Of a stretch of DNA of 29,379 nucleotides, positions 13,333 to 20,537 are shown piece by piece (position 1 is the stretch's first letter; each line of letters starts with the position of its first letter). The position numbers were made by a program, and so were the translations under genes. The notes beneath the pieces are model-generated. The model had not been told where the DNA came from. It was given only the letters and a program-made list of their open reading frames with translations, and made no database searches. Source of the stretch: an uncultured Clostridia bacterium (lineage in GTDB: Bacteria > Bacillota > Clostridia > TANB77 > CAG-508). Where the stretch lies: contig CAOTKV010000015.1 of the NCBI GenBank assembly GCA_948530865.1, positions 1 to 29,379 on the forward strand, given 5' to 3'.

Positions 13333-15108
13333 TTACGCCTCTAAGTGGTCATTGTACTCTTCATTTACTGCTTTTAATTCCTTTGAAATTTTCTCATTAA
13401 ATTCTTCAAATTTATATAATTGATCATTTCTTACATTAAACTTTAATTTTATATATTCGTCAAAAAGTCCTATTCCCTTAATTCTTGAAAGTGGAACACC
13501 TTTTTCCACAAGTTTTAAAGATAATGTATATAAGTTTAAAATACTACTCATCATTTTATATTGTTTTTCTAATGGAACATACGTATCGTTTTCATTTACA
13601 GCGCTTTGCTGTAAAAATCCAAGTCGTATTGCTCTACATGTTTCTAAAACAAGTTTTTTAGTATCTGATAAAACATCTTGTCCAACAACTTTTGCAATTT
13701 CTTGAAGTTCATTTTCTTCTTGCAGTAGTTTTACAATTTCTATTCTATCTTTTGCAAATTTTTCATCTATATTGGTTTCATACCAATCTTGTAATCTATC
13801 TACATAGTCACTATAACTAATTTTCCAATTCACTGCTGGATAATGTCTTGAATACGCAAGTTCTTTATCTAATCCCCAAAATACATGAACAAATCTTTTA
13901 GTATTTTGAGTTACTGGTTCTGAAAAGTCTGAACCTTGTGGAGATACTGCACCAATCATAGATACAGATCCTATATTATCATTAAGCCCTTTTACAAGGC
14001 CTGCTCTACCATAAACTTGTGATAATCTTGAAGGTAAATATGAAGGATATCCTTCTTCAGCAGGCATCTCTTCAAGACGACCTGAAATTTCTCTCAATGC
14101 TTCTGCCCATCTTGAAGTTGAATCAGCCATAATAGCTACATTATATCCCATATCTCTATAATATTCTGCAATTGTTATACCTGTATAAATTGATGTTTCT
14201 CTTGCTGCAACTGGCATATTTGAAGTATTTGCAATTAAAATTGTTCTTTCCATTAATGGTCTACCAGTTTTAGGATCTATAAGTTTTGGGAAATCTTCCA
14301 AAACTTCAGTCATTTCATTTCCTCTTTCTCCACAGCCTATATAAACAATAATATCACTATCAGACCATTTAGCAATCTGATGTTGAAGCATTGTTTTTCC
14401 TGTTCCAAATCCTCCTGGTATCATTGCAGTTCCACCTTTGGCTATTGGAAATAATGTATCTATAACTCTTTGACCTGTAATTAAAGGAATATTTGCTGTT
14501 AATCTCTCTTTATACGGTCTTTGTTTTCTAACCGGCCATTTTTGAATCATTGTAATTTCATATTCTTGAGAATTACACTTTACTTTAGCAATTATATCTT
14601 TAGCTTTATAATCCCCTTCACTTGCTATATAAGTTACTTCACCATTAATATTAAATGGATTCATTATTCTATTATTTATAACTTCTGTTTCTTTAACTTC
14701 TCCTAAAATTGTATTTAAATTTACTTTGCTTCCTACATCAATTTTAGGTATAAAATGCCATACACTATTTCTATCTATTGCCTCAATATTATTTCCTTTT
14801 TCTAAAAAATTTCCAGATGCTTCTTGCAAAGCTTTTAATGGTCTTTCTATACCATCAAAAACATTTCCAATAATACCTGGTCCTAAAGTAATTGATAATG
14901 GCGCTTCAGTTCCTATAACTTCTTCTCCTATTCTTAGTCCACTAGTTTCTTCATAAACTTGAATAGTAGCCACTTCTTTATCTAATTTTATAACTTCTCC
15001 TATTATTTTATGTTCTCCAACATAAACCATATCATGCATAGCAAAGTCGCCATCTCCTCTTGATTCGACAACTGGTCCATTTACTGAAATTATAAATTTT
15101 TTTTGCAA
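13333..15108 (-). CDS. ntpA: V-type ATPase subunit A (catalytic)
   Basis: This is the catalytic ATP-binding subunit. The start is set at a TTG (15108) because AGAGGTGG lies 5 bases before it and the protein then begins MQKKFIISVNGPVV, as in relatives; an upstream in-frame GTG (15117) lies inside that SD sequence. The product is 591 aa. The Walker A loop at about 232-239 reads G-G-F-G-T-G-K-T, where most relatives have GPFGSGKT. The non-homologous insertion region (about 115-200), the GERGNEM catalytic glutamate segment, NTSNMPVAARE, MADSTSRWAEALREISGRLEEMPAEEGYP and the SPQGSDFSEPVTQ loop are all present. It should drive ATP-powered ion pumping, or synthesis in reverse, at the cytoplasmic membrane. 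Confidence 0.97.
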   Translation of the reverse strand: MQKKFIISVNGPVVESRGDGDFAMHDMVYVGEHKIIGEVIKLDKEVATIQVYEETSGLRIGEEVIGTEAPLSITLGPGIIGNVFDGIERPLKALQEASGNFLEKGNNIEAIDRNSVWHFIPKIDVGSKVNLNTILGEVKETEVINNRIMNPFNINGEVTYIASEGDYKAKDIIAKVKCNSQEYEITMIQKWPVRKQRPYKERLTANIPLITGQRVIDTLFPIAKGGTAMIPGGFGTGKTMLQHQIAKWSDSDIIVYIGCGERGNEMTEVLEDFPKLIDPKTGRPLMERTILIANTSNMPVAARETSIYTGITIAEYYRDMGYNVAIMADSTSRWAEALREISGRLEEMPAEEGYPSYLPSRLSQVYGRAGLVKGLNDNIGSVSMIGAVSPQGSDFSEPVTQNTKRFVHVFWGLDKELAYSRHYPAVNWKISYSDYVDRLQDWYETNIDEKFAKDRIEIVKLLQEENELQEIAKVVGQDVLSDTKKLVLETCRAIRLGFLQQSAVNENDTYVPLEKQYKMMSSILNLYTLSLKLVEKGVPLSRIKGIGLFDEYIKLKFNVRNDQLYKFEEFNEKISKELKAVNEEYNDHLEA

Positions 15109-15134
15109 TTTTTCCACCTCTATCTTTCGTAACT

Positions 15135-15707
15135 TTAAAGACTAATCTGTTTTACTTTTTCTGCTATATTATTTTTTAATGTATTGTCAATAGAAACTTT
15201 ATTTTGGGCATCTATAATAACACACCCACCAATATTATCATTATCTATTTTATCTACAAAATTGTTAAAAGCCATTGATATATCTTTATAATATTTATCG
15301 TAATCTTTTTCTGTTATAAATATTGTACACTTTTTACTTTTTATTTTTGATAATACTCTTTCAATATTTCTTAACAGATAATACTTATATTCTGACGTAT
15401 TTGTAAATTGTTCAAATTCTAACTTTATTTTTTCTTCAATTTCTTGTATTATAGTCTTTTTTAAATTACTTACTTGCATTTTTTGATTCATCTCATAATC
15501 AAAAATATTTCTATTAAACTCTCTTTCTAATTTATTCAATTCATTTTCATACTTTTGAGCAAGTTCTTCTTTATAAATATTAACTTTTTCTAATATTTTC
15601 TCTTCTGAAATTTCATCATTTTCTGTTTTTATATTGCTTAATTCTTTTCTTGCCATTTCTAAACAGTTTTTTTCTATTTTATCTATCTTTTTATCAATAT
15701 CAATCAT
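15135..15707 (-). CDS. ntpE: V-type ATPase subunit E (peripheral stalk)
   Basis: This 190-aa protein has a long charged N-terminal helix (about 1-100, rich in Lys, Glu and Asn) and a C-terminal globular part. The latter carries IGGCVIIDAQNKVSIDNTLKNNI, the subunit E signature that binds the top of the A/B head. With the G/H subunit it forms the stator stalk. TTAGGAGAGCG precedes the ATG. It lies between subunits F and A. The length is normal. Confidence 0.9.
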   Translation of the reverse strand: MIDIDKKIDKIEKNCLEMARKELSNIKTENDEISEEKILEKVNIYKEELAQKYENELNKLEREFNRNIFDYEMNQKMQVSNLKKTIIQEIEEKIKLEFEQFTNTSEYKYYLLRNIERVLSKIKSKKCTIFITEKDYDKYYKDISMAFNNFVDKIDNDNIGGCVIIDAQNKVSIDNTLKNNIAEKVKQISL

Positions 15708-15725
15708 TTATTCGCTCTCCTAAAA

Positions 15726-15971
15726 TCATTTCGTATTTGGAATTTTAACAACTAGTGGTAGTTCTTGTTCATTTGAAATTTTTTCTAATTCATTTTTAGC
15801 AATCTCATAAACTTCTTCAGTAACATTAATAATTCCAACATCTTTATCTTTTGAAAGTTCTCTGATTTTTTCTTTGATTTCGTTCTCTCCCCTTATAAAA
15901 AAGCTTTGTATTCCCGCAAGTCTCATCCCAATTGCTATATCATTACTTCTACTAATGCAAACCATTCGCAT
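15726..15971 (-). CDS. V-type ATPase subunit F (central stalk)
   Basis: This is a small Rossmann-like subunit that binds subunit D in the rotor. The 81-aa sequence opens MRMVCISRSNDIAIGMRLAGIQSFFI and continues through DVGIINVTEEVY and the final LPLVVKIP, the usual subunit F pattern. It is short for the family (about 95-105 aa), ending soon after the last conserved strand, so the C-terminal helix that contacts D seems missing or minimal. AAGGAGAAAT precedes the ATG. It is called ntpG in Enterococcus nomenclature. Confidence 0.9.
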   Translation of the reverse strand: MRMVCISRSNDIAIGMRLAGIQSFFIRGENEIKEKIRELSKDKDVGIINVTEEVYEIAKNELEKISNEQELPLVVKIPNTK

Positions 15972-16004
15972 AGTATATTTCTCCTTTTTTTTATTGATTT
16001 GACT

Positions 16005-16445
16005 TTAAACTTTATTTAAAATCATGATTGCTATGATAAGTCCATATATTGCAATACCTTCAGCAAGACCTGCAAATATGATTGTTTTTCCTAAAAGTGA
16101 TGGGTTTTCACTAATTGCACCTACAGCACTTGATGCAACTACTGCAACTGCTATACCAGCACCAATACATCCAAGTCCTGTTGCTATAGCTGCTGCAACC
16201 ATTCCTATTCCATTTGACTTATTTTCTTTTTCTTCATTTTCAGTTGCAGTGTTTTGTGTATTTTGTTCTACTTGCATTTGTGTTACTGCAGATGAAACTG
16301 CTTCTTGAACTTTTTGGTCTACCATTGTTTGAACTTCTTCTTCTGACATTCCATTTTTCTTAGTACTTGTTGCATGAACTTGACATGAAAAAACTCCTAA
16401 AATTAAAATTACCCCTAAAAATATTGTTAAAACTTTTCTTTTCAT
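16005..16445 (-). CDS. ntpK: V-type ATPase subunit K (rotor-ring proteolipid) with signal peptide and long linker
   Basis: This is the membrane rotor subunit that carries the transported ion. Residues 1-25 look like a cleavable signal peptide (hydrophobic core 8-20, then QVHA/T). Residues 26-78 form a polar linker rich in Glu, Gln and Thr. Residues 79-111 and 118-143 are the two membrane helices, with Gly-rich packing in the first and the ion-binding Glu129 in FAGLAEGIAIYGL. This is a single hairpin, unlike the four-helix K subunit of Enterococcus hirae and similar to the signal-peptide-bearing L subunit of Thermus, but with a much longer linker. No Gln of the Na+-binding type is evident in helix 1 and Gly follows Glu129, which leans towards H+; this is an inference. 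GAGAGGAC precedes the ATG. Confidence 0.93.
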   Translation of the reverse strand: MKRKVLTIFLGVILILGVFSCQVHATSTKKNGMSEEEVQTMVDQKVQEAVSSAVTQMQVEQNTQNTATENEEKENKSNGIGMVAAAIATGLGCIGAGIAVAVVASSAVGAISENPSLLGKTIIFAGLAEGIAIYGLIIAIMILNKV

Positions 16446-16466
16446 TTTCTTTTGTCCTCTCTTTTT

Positions 16467-18359
16467 TTATATTTTTTCTCTCAATGGCTTGTATTCTTTA
16501 CCATCACCAGTATAAAATCTACTAAATAATTCATAATATTCTAGTCTTAAAACTTGAATACCTACAATTAGTCCTTCTAATACTATTACAAGTACATTAC
16601 CAAATATTGTAACAGCAATGCTACCTGTTCCTGTAAACATATCTGATAATATATATATTGCCATACATAAACCAACATGATTTATTGCAAATGCAGCAAT
16701 TCTTACAAATGATATCGTATTACTTGCAAAAGATAATAAAATTTCTACCACATGAAATACTTTTTCAAATAGTGAACTTTTTTCTTCTACATTTTCTTTA
16801 AATATTTTTCGTGCTATTGTATCTTTAAACATAATTGCAAATAGTGGTATTACTACAAAAATACTTAAGATACCTAAAGATGCAATCATTTTTCCTTTAA
16901 CTATAAAATATACTCCTGCTATTAAAACAGATATATAAAATATAAGTCCTGCTACACCATTCGTATCAAAAAAGATTTTTTTCTTATCTTTATTTTTTAT
17001 TCCATTTCTTATATTTAAAAGCATTGCCAATAAAATTAAAATTACTCCAATTGCAATTCCATAAACAAGCATTGTTTGTATATTTTCCATTGGTCTTATA
17101 AATATTGCTGGAATAATATGTTCGTTTCCAAAAATGCTTCCATAAAGTAGTCCAAATACAATTGATGCAACTCCTCCAGCTTCAAAAACCGGTCCCATTG
17201 ATATTTTCTTCTTTGCCATAATCAATCCAATTAAAAATATGACAAATCCATGTCCTACATCTCCAAACATAAATCCAAATAATAAAAATGCTGTTATAGC
17301 AACAAATGTTGTAGGATCTAATTCAGTATAGCTAGGCAATCCATACATTTTTACTAATGTTTCAAATGGTCTTACGATTCTATTATTATTTAGTTTTGTT
17401 GGTGGAGTACTTGCAACTTCATCATGATTTTTTATTACATACTTTATATCTTTTTCTTTTGATAATTTAGGCAAAACTTTTGTTAGTTCTTTTGCTGGTA
17501 TCCAACCAATTATATAAAATAAACCATTTTCATCATATGCCATAAATTTTTTTACATTATTTATTTTTATATATAAATTTATTTGAGCATATAATTCAAC
17601 TAATTCCTCTGCATCTCTATCTGCAAGTCTAACTAATTCATCTTCTTTATTTTCAATTTCAAAGTTCAATTCTTGAATTTTATTCTCACAATCAATCCAA
17701 ATATCTTTTGGTTTTCTATCTAGTTCAACTGGCAAATTAAATCTTTCAAATTTGAAAACATTTAAATAGCTATCAACCTTTGCACTATTTTCTTTTGTAG
17801 AAAAACACATAACCCAGATATATTTTGATTTTTCATCATCTGAAACTTTTACTAAAAATGCATTTAAATCTTTTATACTGTTTTCAAGTTTTCCATAATT
17901 TTCTCGTAATATTTTTCCATATCTAAATCTTATATATTCCAAATTATATAATTTATTTAAATCCACATCTAAATCTTTTGTATTATTATATAATTCTGCT
18001 TTTTTTCTATATTCATCTAAAGATTTTTTCTTATCACTTATCTCATTTTCTAGTCCATCCAAACTACTTTTTATATCAGCTATAACTCTATCTATATAAT
18101 CTAAATTTTTTTCTATTTTTTCGCTTTCAATATTTACATTATATTTAATTTTATATTTATCTAGCAAAACTTTGCATTTTTTCAGCAAATCTTTTGCTGT
18201 AGAGTCATATTCAAAATTAGTTAATTTCCAACTTTTTTCATATACTTTAACTGCATCTTCTGTCTGAATTCCACTATCTAATAAATATTCTGCTATAAAT
18301 TCATCAATGTTTTCTTCTTTTCCTGTTATGCTGAGAAGTTTCATTTTTTCAACAGCCAA
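16467..18359 (-). CDS. ntpI: V-type ATPase subunit I (membrane stator, a-type subunit)
   Basis: This 630-aa subunit has a soluble N-terminal half (about 1-320, with coiled-coil segments around 85-130 and 225-260) that anchors the peripheral stalks. Its membrane half (about 335-615) has seven to eight helices and forms the ion half-channels against the K ring. FGFMFGDVGHGFVIFLIGL and the SNTISFVRIAAFAINHVGL helix, with the essential arginine, are family signatures. The start codon is TTG at 18359, 10 bases after AGGAGG; an in-frame ATG five codons later is too far from that site. It follows subunit C after 14 bases. Confidence 0.96.
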   Translation of the reverse strand: MAVEKMKLLSITGKEENIDEFIAEYLLDSGIQTEDAVKVYEKSWKLTNFEYDSTAKDLLKKCKVLLDKYKIKYNVNIESEKIEKNLDYIDRVIADIKSSLDGLENEISDKKKSLDEYRKKAELYNNTKDLDVDLNKLYNLEYIRFRYGKILRENYGKLENSIKDLNAFLVKVSDDEKSKYIWVMCFSTKENSAKVDSYLNVFKFERFNLPVELDRKPKDIWIDCENKIQELNFEIENKEDELVRLADRDAEELVELYAQINLYIKINNVKKFMAYDENGLFYIIGWIPAKELTKVLPKLSKEKDIKYVIKNHDEVASTPPTKLNNNRIVRPFETLVKMYGLPSYTELDPTTFVAITAFLLFGFMFGDVGHGFVIFLIGLIMAKKKISMGPVFEAGGVASIVFGLLYGSIFGNEHIIPAIFIRPMENIQTMLVYGIAIGVILILLAMLLNIRNGIKNKDKKKIFFDTNGVAGLIFYISVLIAGVYFIVKGKMIASLGILSIFVVIPLFAIMFKDTIARKIFKENVEEKSSLFEKVFHVVEILLSFASNTISFVRIAAFAINHVGLCMAIYILSDMFTGTGSIAVTIFGNVLVIVLEGLIVGIQVLRLEYYELFSRFYTGDGKEYKPLREKI

Positions 18360-18373
18360 TTTTCTTTCGCCTC

Positions 18374-19378
18374 CTAAATAATAATTTTCTTTTGTATTTC
18401 ATTTCTGTCTATTTTATATCTTATTCCTTCTATAATATTTATCATATTTTTTATTTCAACATCTGTAAGGTTTATAATTGCAAAAACAGTACTAATATCA
18501 AAAAGTTTAGTTCTAAAAATTTTCCTATTTATATTATATAAATATTTATTTTTTTCATATTCAATCTCATTTTCATTTGAAAAAACATTTTTATAAACAG
18601 TACTTTCTAATACTGTTTTTATTTCATTAAAGTCTATACAATTTAATAATTCTTCTTGTAATTTTTTATTAATCTTATAATTAATAGGTATCAAAATTTC
18701 TTTAATTTCTTCTGGCGAATATCCAAAGTACTTTCTGGCTCTATAAATCCAAATAACATTTAATAAATCAATTTCTGTTCCTATTAAAAATTGTAAATTT
18801 TTATTTGCTTTTTTAGCCAATGTATATATTTTCTCAAAATAATATTTATCAAGTTTTACTTCAATTTCATCTAGTGGAGCATTTTCTATCACTTCTTCAT
18901 ATTCTGAAAATACTTTATAATAATCTTCACTTTTTATTAACTCTAAAAATTCTGTTTCTTCTGTAATCTGATTAATTCCATTTATATTTTTAAATATTTT
19001 TGTAGTCCAGTTATCTATATTTCTTAAATATACTTTAGAATCTCTATTGGTAGTAACGTTTCTAAAAACATTTTTAACACAATTAATTTCATATTTAGAT
19101 AAAAATTGCATTAAAATTTCTTTTTCATTTTTATTTAAATATCTAATTAACTTTAAAATTTCATATATAAATAAATTATTTATCTCTTGCTCTAACTCTT
19201 TTCTATGCATATTTTCATTTATATTTTCTAAACTTGGAAATTTTAATTTTATAAAATTTATAGCTTCTTTTAAATTACTTTGTCTTTGCATTTCTTCTAA
19301 TTCTTCTTGTGATAAATTATTTGCATACATACATTTCATTTTACTATTTAGAGCAGGATATTTAAAATTAATAGTCAT
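18374..19378 (-). CDS. ntpC: V-type ATPase subunit C (rotor-ring cap)
   Basis: This 334-aa, mainly helical subunit couples the central stalk to the K ring. Recognisable pieces are the N-terminal YPALNSKMKCMYANNLSQEELEEM, the central DLLNVIWIYRARKYFGYSPEEIKEILIPINYKI block typical of the V-ATPase C/d family, and the C-terminal FDISTVFAIINLTDVEIKNMINIIEGIRY block. The length is normal. The ATG directly follows the stop codon of the upstream stalk gene, with GAGGAG in the end of that gene, indicating translational coupling. In many relatives subunit C sits near E and F; here it precedes I. Confidence 0.93.
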   Translation of the reverse strand: MTINFKYPALNSKMKCMYANNLSQEELEEMQRQSNLKEAINFIKLKFPSLENINENMHRKELEQEINNLFIYEILKLIRYLNKNEKEILMQFLSKYEINCVKNVFRNVTTNRDSKVYLRNIDNWTTKIFKNINGINQITEETEFLELIKSEDYYKVFSEYEEVIENAPLDEIEVKLDKYYFEKIYTLAKKANKNLQFLIGTEIDLLNVIWIYRARKYFGYSPEEIKEILIPINYKINKKLQEELLNCIDFNEIKTVLESTVYKNVFSNENEIEYEKNKYLYNINRKIFRTKLFDISTVFAIINLTDVEIKNMINIIEGIRYKIDRNEIQKKIII

Positions 19379-19696
19379 CTAATTCTCCTCTTTTTTTATA
19401 TCATCAATTATATTTCTAATAATTTCATTTTCCTTAAGGCTATAAATTTTTTTTAATTCTTCCATTTCTTTTTGAACATTCTCATCTATTTGCTTTTTTA
19501 CTTCTTGAAATTTTTCATTATATTTTTTCTTTTGATTTTCAATTTCATCTTTAAATTCCATATCAAGAACAACTTTTTTTATTCCAAATTCGCTTTCAAT
19601 GTGTTCTTCAATATTTAACTTTTTTTCTTTTTCACTATTTACAATTCCTTTTGCTTTTTCATCAATTTCAATAATTTTATTAAAAATTTCTTCCAA
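19379..19696 (-). CDS. V-type ATPase subunit G/H (peripheral stalk coiled coil)
   Basis: This 105-aa protein consists almost wholly of a charged helical coiled coil (about 1-30 and 45-103) with no aromatic core. That, together with its position at the head of the ATPase genes, identifies it as the G/H stalk subunit that pairs with E (ntpF in Enterococcus nomenclature). Sequence alone would be weak evidence because the family is low-complexity. The start codon is TTG at 19696 with AGAGGTAAG 8 bases upstream. Confidence 0.8.
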   Translation of the reverse strand: MEEIFNKIIEIDEKAKGIVNSEKEKKLNIEEHIESEFGIKKVVLDMEFKDEIENQKKKYNEKFQEVKKQIDENVQKEMEELKKIYSLKENEIIRNIIDDIKKEEN

Positions 19697-19721
19697 AATA
19701 GCTTACCTCTTTTTCTTAAGT

Positions 19722-20423
19722 TTACATTTCATCTAAAATCTTATTAGCTTCCTCTTCTGTAATAAAGTCATATTTTAACATTTTATTTAAAACCTGAGCT
19801 TGTCTTTGTTTTGAAAGCTCTGGGTTCACATTTGGTGAGTAAACTGAAGGTGCATTTGGTATACCTGCTAAAAGAGTACATTCATACAAATTCATTTCAT
19901 TTGGCATTTTATCAAAATAACCATTTGAAGCATCATATATACAATAATATCCGTCACCAAAATAAATTGTATTCACATATAATTCAAAAATCTCTTCTTT
20001 TGAACATTTTTTCTCAAACTCAAAAGCCATAAAAACTTCTGCTATTTTTCTTGTAAATTCCTTTCTTTGAGTAAAATAAACATTTTTAGCTAACTGCTGA
20101 GTAATTGTGCTTCCACCTTCTGCAAGTTTCATTGTTCTTATATCTGTAATAATTGCTCTCATAATTGAAATTACATCTACACCATTATGGTTAAAAAATC
20201 TTCTATCTTCAACAGCAATTACTGCATTCACATAATCTTTAGGCAATTTATCATACTCTATATACTCAGGAACATCTTCTTTTATTTCTTCAATTTTCTC
20301 TTCAATACTCATTTCACTTATTGCTTCTTTATATAAAGAATATCCTTGATAAACAAAAAATCCTATTATTGAAATTACTATTAAAATAATTAGTATAACT
20401 AATCTTTTAAAAAACTTCTTCAT
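19722..20423 (-). CDS. Monofunctional peptidoglycan glycosyltransferase (GT51)
   Basis: This enzyme polymerises lipid II into glycan strands on the outer face of the membrane. The 233-aa protein has an N-terminal membrane helix (about 8-25) and a single glycosyltransferase 51 domain. It carries the catalytic motif V-E-D-R-R-F-F-N-H-N-G (Glu72), G-G-S-T-I-T-Q-Q-L-A-K-N (about 103-114), the RKIAEVFMAFEFEKKCSKEEIFELYVNTIYFG block with the second glutamate, and LAGIPNAPSVYSP. No transpeptidase domain follows, so it is of the MtgA/SgtB type. GAGGT precedes the ATG, and a 17-spaced promoter lies upstream. The ATPase genes follow after 25 bases in the same direction with no terminator, so they probably share this transcript. 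Confidence 0.93.
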   Translation of the reverse strand: MKKFFKRLVILIILIVISIIGFFVYQGYSLYKEAISEMSIEEKIEEIKEDVPEYIEYDKLPKDYVNAVIAVEDRRFFNHNGVDVISIMRAIITDIRTMKLAEGGSTITQQLAKNVYFTQRKEFTRKIAEVFMAFEFEKKCSKEEIFELYVNTIYFGDGYYCIYDASNGYFDKMPNEMNLYECTLLAGIPNAPSVYSPNVNPELSKQRQAQVLNKMLKYDFITEEEANKILDEM

Positions 20424-20455
20424 TTATACCTCATACTTTTCCATTTTCTCTATAT

Positions 20456-20484
20456 ATTTTATACATAAATATATTAATTTTCAA
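20456..20484 (-). promoter_or_regulatory. Promoter of the glycosyltransferase/V-ATPase operon
   Basis: On the minus strand TTGAAA (20479-20484) and TAAAAT (20456-20461) are 17 bases apart, 32 bases before the glycosyltransferase ATG. It is the only good promoter seen upstream of the ATPase genes; the 25 bases before the stalk gene hold no promoter. Confidence 0.65.
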
Positions 20485-20497
20485 GAATGAAATTTAA

Positions 20498-20534
20498 AAA
20501 GTGAAATTTAAGGAGCGTCCCTAAATTTCACTTT
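20498..20534 (-). terminator. Terminator of the acyl-CoA synthetase gene
   Basis: Arms 20498-20510 and 20522-20534 pair over 13 bp, with an inner GGA/TCC pairing and a T run on the minus strand. It begins 4 bases after the stop at 20538. Most of its sequence is shared with the hairpin at 3696-3732. Confidence 0.85.
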
Positions 20535-20537
20535 CAT

